The notes under the pieces were generated by a model. The model saw only the letters and a program-made list of their open reading frames with translations, had not been told where the DNA came from and searched no databases. This document shows positions 1-13,200 of a DNA stretch of 64,000 nt, in pieces (positions within the stretch are counted from its first letter, which is position 1; the number at the start of each line of letters is the position of its first letter). Position numbers and translations under genes: made by a program. The stretch is from Pelodera strongyloides (taxonomy: Eukaryota; Nematoda; Chromadorea; Rhabditida; Rhabditidae). The stretch spans positions 186,001 through 250,000 of the forward strand of contig JAANDG010000114.1 in assembly GCA_036852015.1 (NCBI GenBank), written 5' to 3'.

Positions 1-9
1 AAAAACCAT

Positions 10-82
10 ATGGAATGGGCCCTGAGAATAGGGGTTGCTTTACTATTGCTCTGTTGCATAACGCAACCTCACGTTGTTTTTG
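10..82 (+). CDS. Possible alternative first exon with a signal peptide
   Basis: An ATG at 10 opens a 24-residue reading frame (MEWALRIGV, then LLLLCC, then TQPHVVF) that looks like a secretory signal peptide. The frame runs to a G|GCAAGT sequence at 82/83, which would be a GC-type donor. Spliced to the acceptor ending at 380, it enters in frame with the ATG at 395 of the receptor kinase. It could therefore be an alternative 5' exon of that gene, or an exon of a gene that begins left of the window. The second signal-like start at 395 makes the first reading uncertain. Confidence 0.35.
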
Positions 83-394
83 GCAAGTTGCAGTACACGA
101 TCATATTCATTGATTGATGTTTATTGTCGATCTGCATGATTAAGGTACGCATAATTGCAATGTAAGATATGCACGCGCCAACTGATAAGTTCTCCTTCAT
201 TGTCGTATTTTATTCATTCTTGAATTTTTACTCATCGCTGTATTTATGAAATGGATATAACTACCTGAATGATGATAATGACTGTGATAACTTTGATTAG
301 TCAGTCGTGTATCATAATGTATATTCATCGCTGCTTATTTTCTGGCTGTCAATTTCCTGTTTTTATGGTTATTATTTCAGTTTTACACAAAAAA

Positions 395-3300
395 ATGGGT
401 ACCCGGTGGATGGGACCCACCACAACGATTATAATCACACTTCTATTATTCCTGAAAGTTACAGTTTCGAAGCCGTCGGCCTCACAATTTGGGCAATGTC
501 AAGCAAAGTGTTTATCGGAAGTTGGTTTCTCACCATTTTCTGTTCAATCAGATCAGACTTAACTTTCTCATTTTATGTTGCGCGTTTTTATGAATATCAT
601 ATGGTTTCGCAACATGAAGCTGTCACTAAATCATCAGTTGGCTCTCTAAGTTAACTCCAACAGTTAGTTAATAGATGAGAATGCTTCGTTTTGTTATGGA
701 ACACGCAATTAAGACCCATTCGAGCCCAAGTAGAAAATAAATGATGCTCCCGGTGGGAAATATTATTCTCCAAAAAAAATTTCCTTTCTTCTCAAAATAT
801 GCCAATATTATGGCAAGTTCAGAACCCCGCGGAAAGCTCCCTTATATGCATAGCGTACCAAAAATTGTGGTAATTACGCGACTCTCATCTCATTAATTGT
901 CTAGTAGCTGGGAAACGTAGCTCGAATTTTTTTCGTTGAGGACTTGGAAAGAATACTGGCTTCTCTCTAATGCTCTATAAACAGTTAACATTTACAGAAG
1001 ATACTAAATAAGTACCACGTTTTGCCCGCATTTTCAACTGTTGTTTTAGTTTTCCAATCGACGGGACAGACGGTTATTAAATGGAGAAACAATATTAAAT
1101 GAAATCGACGTGGCCAATGTTTCCGATTTTAGTTTGGTAAGTTTGGCTTAAATATGTACAGGTCGACAAACGTATGAAAAAGATTCAATCATTTACATTC
1201 TTTTTATTCGAATACATAGGAATAAGATATCTTTCCAGTTCAATGCTCGAGGGCAAAAAGCTACATATATTTATTTTATGTTTTTGTTATTTAGTGCAAA
1301 CTCGGATGCACAATGCCCGGGTGGAGCGAATTGACTCTTCCCGCCTTTATGCTTGGACAGGACACGTTCCAGAAGTTGCAGTCACAGAAGGCAGATGGTA
1401 AGTTTCTGTGTTTATAAGAGGTGGAGTGGCGTTTCCTAGTGATGACGATCCTTTTTGTTTGTAATGTTATATGTACAAGGAATTTTTTTACAGAGGTGAC
1501 ACCACAAACGGTCGTGTCGCGAGTACGGGTTCTGTGTGTGGATACGAACCCAGCAAACGACAGCTACACATTTAAGGTTGCTTATTTACTGTTAGCAATT
1601 GTAATCTACCGTAATTTTGATTTACGTTGAATATACAAACAGCAATCGTTTAGCTCGAGCTCCACATGGACGATGGCGCGCATGAGAACTATGTGCACTA
1701 TATCGATGTTTTTGCTCGGATAGGCACATCAAGAAAGGAACTCAGTGTTTCGAATACATATGTACGTGATTCGGATTGATGGGTTCTGAGCATCATTTAG
1801 CTTTGTCTAGAGGGGATCAATGGATGATGAGAAATTAACAACTTGAGTCCATTGTCTGCCATTCAGCTGGTTTTAGTAATCAGCAAATGATAACGTGTTG
1901 AGCGGTAAACTGACTTTAACATCTTCAATTTAAGGCCTACTCTCCATCTGTGGAGATTACCTTTCGAGAACCCAAGGATTTGGCAAGTCTACAGTTCCGG
2001 GTCACCACGTTCACTACAAGGGGAATAATGGGCAACACAGTGAAGACCGCATGGATAACAAAGGGCGTTATTGACAATTCACCGAAAACATCAGTCACTG
2101 CTGCAATACAGAAACAGGTAGATCTTTTTTGTCCAACACTCCTCGTATGAGTTTTCTTTCAGTTATTTACCCTGCATTTTTGAGTATTTCATTCTCCCGC
2201 TACGTTTATCTGATTCGTACTCTGCTAGAGTTTTTCTTGGAAAACACATTATTTTTTAGCTGTGGATTGATGAGCAAGCAGCAGTTGAGCTCCGCTTTTC
2301 CGTCCCTCATGGAGAACTACCCGCGTGCTCCCAAACGCTCAGTTACGACGCTTCAATCGACGAGGCGAAAATTCCTTTTACAATGGTAGGCTTTTTCTTA
2401 TCGTGTGACACGAAGGGCGAATTAAAATCAAGGCGTTAGAATTATGTGCAGGTTGAAACAGTAGGGAGTATCACGATCCAAAAGTTCCTTAATTTCAGGA
2501 CCGTTCGATGGGCTTTTTACTGGAAGGTTTGATGTTCGATCACGAATACCACGCGCGTATCGTCTCAACTGTGCTCGGAGAACAACGTGCAACAACTGGA
2601 TCGACAGATTTTGGGGTAGAGAACGTTATCAGAACGCAGAGCTGCAGGAATCTAGCCCAGGATTCATCAATGTGTGGTATGTAGTTAGAATATCTGCAGG
2701 ACCTTGTGAATCTTATGAAAGAATATGCTCATTATCACTCTCATTGTTACAAACAATGATCATGATTAAATCAACCACGAAGAAATTATGATGTACAATT
2801 TCGGTTTACTTAAAAAAATACTATGCACTTTCCAAAGTGTTCATGCAAAAAGTTCGCAGCGAGCAGGATTCGAACCTACGCGGGCAGAGCCCAATTGATT
2901 TCTAGTCAATCTCCTTAACCACTCGGACATCGTTGCTTGTTTGCTGAAATTTCAGTCCTAAAAGTGAAGACCCTTGAGTGTGAAAATAAAAACGAACGAA
3001 TATTTCTTTTAGAATGATGTTTCCTTGAAAAAAACGTGAAGTTTTGTACAGCGGAATCCATTTTGGTACTAAACCACTTGGCAAGAGCTGTTTCTTTGCC
3101 GATATATTCAAAATATTTAGAAAGAGGAGCCAAACAAACATGATAATAATATATCAGTGATTCTGCGCATTCGCCAAGTTTTATTTGCAAACATTTGTAA
3201 GTTTGCAAAAGTTTCGCAGCGAGCAGGATTCGAACCTACGCGGGCAGAGCCCAATTGATTTCTAGTCAATCTCCTTAACCACTCGGACATCGTTGCATGT

Positions 3301-6300
3301 CTCCTCGAGCCTTAGCATACCACAAGACAGCATCTCACAAGCATTAATATTCTTTATTATAAAGAATCTTGAAAATGATAAAGCTTCTTTTCAGCCCCTC
3401 CGCCTGTCGAGTCCGTTTCTTGGGAGTGGTCTGGTGATGAAGCGATTCTCTTGAATTGGACTTACGGAGGGGAATCAAATGAGGTGACTGCTTGCGTATG
3501 TGGGACTTCCTTGCAGCTGACGGTTGTTTCGTACACCGCCTGTGCTAATATTTATTGAGGGAGACTGGTTCTATTACTATAAAGTAATATTTTAGTTGCC
3601 TGCAAGTCACTTTCCTCGGATGGTTCATTTTGTGATCACTATCCGGCCCCTTCCCTCGAGCAGTTCTAGGTGTATGTTGGTTCCAGAACAAAAGAGAAGT
3701 GTCACTGGGGTAGGTTTTGAACTGATATGATTGTGTACGAATGCATCATGTTATGCCTGCAATAATTGCACACAAGGCGATGTCCGTTAATGTCTCATCA
3801 TGCATACATTTCAGACCCATCGTTCGGTGTTATGTTATATTACCGAGCGAAGTTGTGACTACGAGGTTGAGATCACTGTCGTGGATACTAGGAATAGAAG
3901 GTCTCTTTCTGCAAAGGCTCAGGTCGTGAGATATCATCCAGCCAGCAGTCTCATTATTGGAAAAGCCAGCGAGCAGTGGATTCAGGTTTGTCAAAGAATT
4001 TCAAACATTATATAATAGAATGATCATGCACGAACAGCCTTTGAAAAACAACAGCTATTTTGTGCCTATATGTTTGTTATCAGTCCTCCCCGCGCTCAAA
4101 AGGAACTTATTTAAAAGGTTAAAGGTTAACGCTGGGACTGTCCTTCAGGTGCCTGTAGTCCGCTGTGGTCTAATAAGTAATGCGCTTCAGAGAAAAGTTA
4201 AATAAAGTTAAATATTCAAAAGTTCCAATTTCAGTACATCCTTGCGGGACTCCTTGTTGGTGTGACTCTTGTCACCATCGTTATATCATCAGTCGCTTGC
4301 CTGCGATCGAGAAAAATGTCGGCGTTGCAAAAAGACGTCACCAAGGTCTTGAGGCGATCAAATATTATTGGACGAGCAGACGATCTGCCACAACTGAGTA
4401 CGTGGTTATGATAATGACAAACCTGAATTCATTGTATGAAAGCATGACCGTTTTCCATAAAGTGACCGATGCATAGTTAGCGACCTGCCGTTACATCTCT
4501 ATGATTTGATTCAATACAAGTCACCGTTTACAGAATCAGCACATCCTGATCTCCGTTGGACTGGCACAGTTTCTTCGCGACAGGCAATCGGTCTCCGTGG
4601 AGGCTACTTTGATTCCGACGAAGAAAGTCAGAGAATAAGCGGATCGTTGAATACCAGAGGGTCGCGAACAACATATCACACTACCATACCCAGGCCGCCA
4701 ATCGTGGTAGGAACAACTGTGCTACACTTTTCAACGTAGTTATTATCAGGATTGTACCAGTGTCGGTTCTAATGTAGTCGCATATCTTACCATTCTCAAA
4801 AAGTGCCAATCCTAGGATCCTCCGCAAGTCCACTACATGTCACAAACAATCCGCCGTCCTTCGCCTGCCCCGAGAACGTCATCAACCAATTCTTCATATC
4901 TTCCTCGCGACGAGCGACAAGGATATTCAGCATGTTTATCCAATGTAAGTTTCGAAATGCAATTCTTGAATCGACAAAATTCACTGTACTAATGCCACAT
5001 ATATTGATATATACCAAGTTTGTATCAAGTTTAGCTTCAACAAGTTGGTCACTTCTCTTATTTTCCGAAGACTACGTAAGATATGTGCGTAACCGAAATA
5101 TTAGTACACAACATAAGATAATCTATAAAAATCGTTTTAGGATAATCGTGACTACGACACGATAAGTGAATATCAGCGTCCACATACACCGATCATATCG
5201 TATCTCCTGGAGGCGACACCTATGTAACATTCTTTTCTTGTATTGCGTATAGCAGGGATAAAAATTATACTGATTTGGTCTTGCAGAGTGTAAACATCTT
5301 ATCGATTACCTTTAGAATCGACGTCCAAGAACTCGTTCAAATTCAACATCTCGGCTGTGGAACATTTGGAAACTGTCTTTTGGTGAGCATTCGAAGCCAA
5401 CCTAAAATGACGGCAATGTTCAAGGAGGCGAGATGTAAGTTCTTCGTTTATATTCCCCCGAACGATATGGGTTATTCTCGATATTTCGAAAATCCAAAAA
5501 GCCCCGAAACCCTAACTAATGTCATAAAAGCGCTGTGCTGGCTTATCAGTGTTGTGTGGATCAGTCGGCTGGAAATAAAATCGTTTGGTTTCAGACAATC
5601 GTGCCGCTCTTGTAGCTCTGAAACGCGAGCTTGTGGCCGTACAGTCCCTTTGTTCAAACACTGCTTGTCCGGAATCCGTGATTTCTTTCATTTCCGTTGT
5701 GGCAACAATCATCCCAGCTCTCGAGCAGGTAAGGATGGGAATATTGGAAATGTTTCAGACTTAACTTTTTAAATTGTTGAACATAGTGTATCACTTGATG
5801 TGTGCAAGTAATCGCTGCTTATTCGAATTCTTTTCAGAACGAGGTGGTCGGCCTACTCTATCATCATTGTGAAGGCGGCACGCTTCAGCTACTTCTCGAC
5901 CACGTTCATCAGAGTGACAGGAATGTGAAGGTTCACGGAAGTGTTCGCACAAACGATGTGAGATATTTCCTCTTTCCCATCTTCTCATACAGTATACGCA
6001 GACGCAAAAGTTGTTCTTCAGAGTTACTGTCATCAATATTTGTCTCTTTCTGTTGGCAAACTCGCTAAACATAGTTTTTGATCGTTTAGGAGATGTACCA
6101 CTGCACGGCCACGATGCAAAAGAGAAGTTTCGCCTCGTTTGTGATCCAATGCGCTCTGAATGTTGCGAACGCTTTGGTAAGCGTGTTTATTCGTCGTTTG
6201 TATGACACGGTGCCGCCTTCTATGATTTGATGCAGTAAAATAAATAACACTAATGAAAGTTATCAGTACAAGAACATCACATACATGACATCATAGGCGC

Positions 6301-7527
6301 CGCATACGCCAGACTGAATCTCATATTTATGGAAAAGTGATTATTTACATAAAGACTGGTTATTATTTTAGAATTACGTGAAGCAATGTGGATTCGTGCA
6401 TCGTGATGTCGCTTCGCGTAATGTGTACCTTGTGAAACAGTGGACGGAACCATTCTTTCAACCGTCCGGCCAAAGAGCGCTTATCGGAGATTTTAGTGAG
6501 TCCCACATAATTTAGTTTCTACCATCATCACTTTTTTTTGTTCTCAACAACACTTTGATGCCTGGACGCTGTAATACCCTGTCGCACTTAAATAATAGTA
6601 AATTATGTGGTTAAGTGGCTTTGCTATATTCGTTCAGATGTCAGATGTGGTTCTGACAAAGATGGTTTTTTTCTTCTTAAAATTACTGATATTAAGGTCT
6701 CTGTGAGCCACTGCAGCTGGAACCGGTGGATTGTCTAGCAAACGATCTGTGTACGAGTCTTCTACCCCCAGAAGCCGTTGATCACGGAATATATTCGGAG
6801 GCTGGAGACGTGTAGGTTACTTAAAAGAGTGTTGTATATTAATATTATACATATTATATGAAATAAAATGAACCATAAAAGTTTTGGGACATTGCAAACA
6901 CTAGATTGATGAACACCTTTGAGAAAGGCGCATGTTAAATAATACGCTTGATCGTTAGAGCTAACACGTGTCAGCCGGTTGGCGTGAAGATATACGCAGT
7001 GATGTTCTGACAACATCATTGTAAGATTATTTCACAATAAATAAAAATATGTGCATCATCATTTAGATGGCAATTCGGTTGCTTTATGTTGGAATTATGC
7101 TGTAATGGACGACCGCCAAACTTAGACGTCGTGCAAATTGAGGGTAGAGAAGAACGGATACACAAAATGGTGAAGAAAGCATCGTCTGGAAACCATGAGA
7201 TGTGAGCTATGATGAATATCTGGTCATTGAGTGTTTTTCCCAATTCACATTTCTTCTGTATCTTTCCGCATTTGGTTGAAACATTGTAACCTGACAAATT
7301 TTGGAACATTGTTAAATGCCAATACAGCGCCGTGTGTTATTCTTACACTTTTTACTACTTATTTTTTCAGGGATTCCCTCGTCTCAAGCAAACTTCGTCC
7401 ATTGATTCAGTCTTGTTTGAATATAAATCCGATGCTACGGCCCGCCATCGAAGAGGCGCTTCTCTCATTAGAGAACTTGATCCCGCCCCCAATGCTGACG
7501 CAGAATACCGAGAGTATTATGATTTAG
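395..7527 (+). CDS. Receptor tyrosine-kinase-like protein with FN3-like ectodomain
   Basis: Twenty-two exons (395-520, 1295-1397, 1494-1576, 1654-1761, 1935-2117, 2260-2385, 2499-2676, 3395-3483, 3596-3709, 3815-3985, 4235-4397, 4534-4706, 4816-4944, 5141-5223, 5316-5434, 5595-5728, 5838-5957, 6090-6176, 6372-6495, 6697-6811, 7067-7201, 7371-7527) join in frame to 939 residues. A signal peptide is followed by a short cysteine-rich stretch (CQAKC, CKLGC), beta-rich segments that look like fibronectin III repeats, and a transmembrane helix near residues 428-450. The kinase domain has the glycine loop GCGTFG (623-628), a lysine in AMFK (646) and the catalytic loop HRDVASRN (773-780). DFG is replaced by DFS (803-805), and PPE stands where APE is usual. 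No tyrosine is evident in the short activation segment. It is probably a membrane receptor. Residual kinase activity is uncertain and I cannot assign an orthologue. ATG 395 follows an acceptor ending at 380, so trans-splicing is likely. Confidence 0.85.
2856..2936 (-). tRNA. tRNA-Ser(AGA), copy 1
   Basis: The reverse complement folds as a class II tRNA. It has a 7-bp acceptor stem (GCAACGA with TCGCTGC), a D arm with TGGTTAAGG, and a 5-bp anticodon stem ATTGA/TCAAT around loop CTAGAAA, giving anticodon AGA. The long variable arm GGGCTCTGCCC is typical of serine tRNAs, and the T loop is TTCGAAT. Position 4 of the acceptor stem is an A-C mismatch. The gene lies antisense in the receptor kinase intron between exons 7 and 8. 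It reads UCU, and UCC by inosine. Confidence 0.93.
3216..3296 (-). tRNA. tRNA-Ser(AGA), copy 2
   Basis: This is identical over all 81 bases to the copy 360 bp to the left, including the A-C mismatch at position 4 of the acceptor stem. The flanks differ beyond a few bases on each side, so the pair does not look like a brand-new duplication of a longer block. It lies in the same host intron and orientation. Both copies are read opposite to the kinase gene and need only their internal A and B boxes. Confidence 0.93.
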
Positions 7528-10222
7528 TTATAGCATTTCGATATTTATAAAGATAACTCTGCAGTAGCAGTTATGCGACTTTCGAAAAACGACTGCTTTA
7601 CCACTTCCCAGCCTATAATAATGAGCTTGTGATTAATTTGCAATTAACGTTAATAATTAACTTTTGTAATGCATGGCTGTTAACTCTTTCTTCCGATGTA
7701 CATATTTATTCACCGTGCTGGTAGCCTTACTTTTTGAATGTTTAATATTACCCTATCAATGTAGTCATTAGTTTTAGCATTTTTTCGGACTTGTGGTATT
7801 AACGCGTGATTATAATATTTCCAAATTGTGTACAGCGAGCATTCAGCTCCGTATATGTTAAATACAAAATTGAGTTTACGTACTTTACGCTTTTATTTGT
7901 TAAATATGCAAATTCACTTGTTCCGGTTTTCTGAACGGTGATTTTAATAATGCTTTATTTCTTATTTCTTTTCGTATTGATTGTACAATTGTTCATCAAA
8001 TTTTACGTTATATTATGTTGTTTTGTCACTTCTTTGTAACCATTCGAGATCTTTTATTATACCTATTTTCCTCGAACATTTGTTAGTTTGTAGCATTAAC
8101 CTTAAATAGTCCCCTCCGAATTCTCCCGGATGTTACTAACCTAATAACGCTTATATCAGCTCAGAGTAGTATTAGACAAACTGAATGTTCTTTTGTGTCA
8201 CAAGCTTTTCTCGTTTGTTCTCGCTTCATCCTCTCAGTATTAGTTGTTTATTATCGTACTTTTAGATCTCCACCTATGCAGTTTTAAACTTTCATCATAT
8301 TATTTTTCGTTAGCATTTTTGTAGAAATCTGCATATGATCGCCCGTTTTGTATCGTGCGTGTTTCTCGTCATTTGCAACAGTTATTTAGAGAACATATGC
8401 GGAAGTTCTGCTTTTTTATAACAATTTTAAGCCATTGCTTCGCGGGTATTTGTGTTTTTCGATCATTTGTTTCAACAGCGAATCGCAAATAAATATAACA
8501 TATTTGTTTGGTGTGTTGGCAACTGGTGTACAACGCAACTACAAGATTGCGAACAGAAAAATGACGAAAACATTTTAAGCCCATAGACTGTCATTTCCCC
8601 AATAGTTATTCAACTTCCAAGAAATTTCTTCTGTATTTCACCTCGCACCACCTACTCAGGTCCATGAGCGCGCGTGTACTTTCTCGGAAACGCATCGCCC
8701 GGGTAGCCGTAACAACACAGCGTGGGTCGCAAATAATGCATAACCGCATGGTACAGGTAGCATATAATTCGCAACCGCACTGCGCGGCTAGAACATAATG
8801 CGTAACCGCATCGTGCGCAGCTGAAATGAAATGGAGCGTGTAGTGGAAATGTGTTTGTTTTCTTGTCTTTGTTGATTTCAACGTCACGAAACATACATAT
8901 GGTGATTATTACGAATGCCTTTATGAAAATATCGTTGACTAAATAAAGCAAGCTAATGAGTGCAATAAAACAAATATGTATAAAGGCAGGAACGTGCATC
9001 TAAAAGGAAAGAAATACTCATGACGGTAATAAAGGAACGTAATAATATAACTGAAACAAATGGCTACGCTACATGCTGCGTTACGTCAAAGAATAAGGTT
9101 CCACGAACTAACTCGAAAATACTAAATTAATATGCTCAACATCAAAACAAAAAAGAACAATCGGGAAGATGTAGATATAGAAAAAACAATAGCATAACAA
9201 GGGAACGTAAAGATCTAACCGAAAACAAATCGCTCATGAACTATTCGTATAGAGAGGTGCATACATGATAATGCAACACTACGTCATCTCAAAGAAAACG
9301 GTCACGTAACTCATCTCGGAAAAACTCAATATGCAACATTAACATGCTCAACATCAAAATAATAATATGAGGAATTCCCAAACAAGCTTGAACAAGACAA
9401 CAGTAAAGCATTCTAGACACCCGTGATGCGCTTAGGGTTATTTCGGAGTCAAAGCCATCGTCAAAACTCGTAAAACAATGATGAAAGAAACATAACGAAA
9501 GCCGCCAAATGAAGAATGAAGCTCAAGTCTCTCAAAAACGAATAGATCTCGCAAGCCAAATAAAACATTAAAAAATAATTGGAATAACTATTCATAAACG
9601 TGGTTCATGATCATTTGCATATGAACTTTATCGGCGACCTGTTGAACTGAGAAAGAATATACAAACGTGACATCTTTGGTCATATCTATTCAGTTGATAG
9701 ACATGCTCTTTATAGGCAGACAGCCACGGACCACTTAACAGAACACTCAAGGATAGAAAAACACTGTAATAAATGAACGAAGGATACCAAAATATGTATA
9801 CGATATAATAAAACGGCTAGACATGAAAAAAACGAGAATCTTACTAATCAATCAAAAGATGGCTCAACATAGACCCTGGGCACACTAAAACTCACATAAC
9901 TTCAGACAAATGACGATTGCCTTACCAGACAGAGAATGGTGGATGGCTCAATAAACAGTGAAAGAAACCTGTCAGGCATAGATGGAAAACAACGAATGTG
10001 CATTTCCGTAAAGAACTAATGAATACAGATTAGAGCCAGGAACTGGTTTTGAAAGGGTTGAAATGACGGATTTAACAGTTTTAACTTACGAAAGGCATTC
10101 AAAGGCAGCAAAGAAACTGACGAAAAATCAGTTGGCATGGAAAGTCGATGGTCTGCGCGGGAGCCAACGGCCGAAATCGGAAGGCAGTTGAGAAGGCGAA
10201 TGGACCGAGCAACGAAAGGGCT
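7528..10222. other. Intergenic region, no supported gene
   Basis: AT-rich sequence between the convergent 3' ends of the receptor kinase and the short KDM6 paralogue. I see no multi-exon reading frame on either strand. At about 8725-8822 there are three degenerate units of roughly 33 bp built around GCATAACCGCAT and CGCAACCGCACTGCGC, an island of higher GC. The remainder holds only short chance frames. Confidence 0.5.
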
Positions 10223-13200
10223 CTATGACGGCAGCTGCTCCTCCTTTTCCTGCAAGGATAGAGGAAATTCACGCACCTAAGGCACAACTCACTTACTCAA
10301 ACTCCTACTTCGTTTATGAAGCTAATGCCGTTCACAAGAAGAGTTAACAAGAAATCAGTGATAAACGAATAATGAATGGCTGGCTCACCCCGTATAGCCG
10401 GCATTGCAGAAATATCTGGGTCAATTCAGGGAACGTTGTTTCTTGAATAACAAGGAACTTCTTGTCTTCCTTGAAACGACGCCTGCAATGTTTATGATGA
10501 AGCTCGTGTAAAGTTATGCATTTTCTATTTTAACTTCCTTTTGTGTCTTTATTCGATTGATTGACAACTTACTTGTGTGCGCATGGCGCGCAGTAGACCT
10601 CATACAGCCTCTTTTCCTTCCTTACATGGAGAACGTTGAATACCTCCTCCTAAATATATTCGTATTTATATGGGAAATTAATCATTAACAAAGATAAAGG
10701 TCGTGGAACGCTTACAAAAGTATAATCACAATAATATAGATCAAAGTTCGTTATTATACTTACGTCGCAAGTAATGCAGTATGGAGCGAAGTCACCACTT
10801 TCCCTTGATTGGTATTCGATACTCTGAATAAGCAATTGTAACACAAATAAGTCGGAGACAAAAGTAGACTTTGCTGCAGAAACACAACATAGCTAACTTT
10901 TCGCTGGTCATTTAAGTCGAAAAGCACGCGTGCAGTCCGCAATGCGGCAGGCGTGCTACTAGTCACGCGTGCCGCATTTTTTCTGCGTTTTTTTTACGCA
11001 AAGCTGTTCGTTTAAATATTTTCGTCTGCTGGTTTATTTTGCTTATTTTGCGTATTTATGTTTATTTTGCTTATTTATTGTTGTACTAATGTTTTGTAAA
11101 GCAGGCACTACGAAACAGAGTGCCAGCTATCAGCAATGAAAAAATAGCGGTGGCAGCAACGAAAAATGGATGGTGGAGGACAAATTTAAGCAGTAAGTGC
11201 GTTTTATTTACAATTTACAAAGCAGCTAATTGGTTGTCTGGGTGAGCGTTGCAATGTTGTCCATGGCATTGAAGTATTGTGTGATGCGTACCACGGACTT
11301 TCTATTGCATTTCAATTATTACCATAGCCTGTTTAATTAGAACGATTGGTTTGCAGTAAAACTTTTAGGCTGTGTCTTAGGATGTCTCATAAGGCTTTAT
11401 TCATAGAATATATGTTATGTGATATGTTCTACGTGACACACAATATGTATTTCAATGCCTTAAAGACACAAGCACTAAATTATTGCACTATTTTCGAATT
11501 TTTACCTCAGAACTGCCGAGCCCTTTTTAATGGTGTTTATTTAATTTTGAAGGGCAGGGCAAGGAGAGGAGCCTAATGGTAAGTTTAGCCGCAGGGTGCA
11601 CCGCATTCTTTCCCGCACGGTGCACTGCAGACCTTCCCGCATAGTGCGGCTGTAGACATACCCGCACGGTGCATGGCAGACTTTCCCCTCAGGGGCGGAC
11701 CTGCAAACCCACACCATGCGGGAAAGTCTGCAGTGCACCGTGCGGGTCAGTTGCAGAGATTTGCAGAAAGACAAATACGAACACCTGTGATAGGAGAAAC
11801 CAGCAAATAACAATTCGTATATATTATGAACGAACCTTTCCAACAGATTCCGCATACTTGGCCACCATCTTACAGTATGCTAGAGAACGAATGAGAACCG
11901 CCTTGACCGTCGAATACACACTCGGATTGGTGAATTTGACGTTCTTCGCGATTTGCCAGCATAGATGTTGCATCGGCACAAGACTTCGGTAGTTCTGAAA
12001 ACATTTCTTCACTAAAAAAAACATTTGCACCTGCCCTAGTGCCTATGTACCAAGGTAGCACGGGCATTATTTTCCTGTGGTCTCGATTACTGACAATCTA
12101 ACAAATAATGAATATACAATAATACATGAGAGGCTGAACTGAGCAAGAGATTACTGGGTAGCCAATTCCTGGGTAGCCAATTCCTGAATATATACTACGT
12201 AAACTACTCCGCTTAGGCGTTTTGACAAGTTATCACCTTGTTTTACTTTTATTTGCCCCTACGGCGGTTATTTTTAGTGGCTTTATTGACTTTAGTATTT
12301 TCTCTTTTCTTTGATTTTCCATTTACAATCACCTTTAATCAACTGACAGCATCATGCAAATGGAAATAAATTATTATTATTATTAGAAACGCAGTTTAAA
12401 AATAAATGAAAATGTAGCAAAGGTGGTAAAGAGTTACTAACCATCAACTTGTTCCATTCGTAACTCCGTAAGGCGACACAAAGCTGATGATTCGTTAGCG
12501 ATCCAATGTTCCACGATATATTTGCGCAGCATCCAGTCGCTTGTACCCAGTGAATGCACCCTGGGCCAACCCAGACAAGGTCTCCTGATTTCTGCGTAAA
12601 CCTAAATTTGTGACCATTGGTAAATGATAATTGCAACGAATCCAATAGAACTTTGTATTTCGTCGCTCGTTTGAAACTTATGGGCCATTGTAATGTTCTT
12701 ACCGATACACTGGGATGCCTTCCCGGATCAATTCATCAATGTCTGGCCACCATGAACCGGACAAAAAATCGACCTGAAGACAATCATTACACTACAAATA
12801 TGCTATGCATTATAACAATCGTCAGAATTGAAGTTATCACAACTACAACTTACAACACACGTTCGCAAAAAAAATTACCTTTCTTTCTTTACACATTTTG
12901 TTCATTCTGCTCCAGTGCTCGTAAGGGACAGCAAACCACTCGCAGTCACCCGGTCCGATGTTGATGTTCAGCGAGGCCAAACAGTTGTTTTCGACGTGGG
13001 CTGGTGTACGGGCATGTGGAACCTAGAAAAACATTATTGTCGCAGTCAGGAAGTGAAGTCAGATAGTGATGAATATTGCATGTACCTAAATTAAGGCTTA
13101 CTTGAATATTGCTACTCACCTTCATATACATTTGCACGGAGTTCATGCCTAGTATCGTGTAACCCAGATGGCTCAACATATCCGAAGCAGCACCAGGTCG

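Noticed and set aside
8606..8999. Overlapping minus-strand frames at the GC island
   Set aside because: They are encoded by the degenerate 33-bp repeat and have no supporting exon structure.
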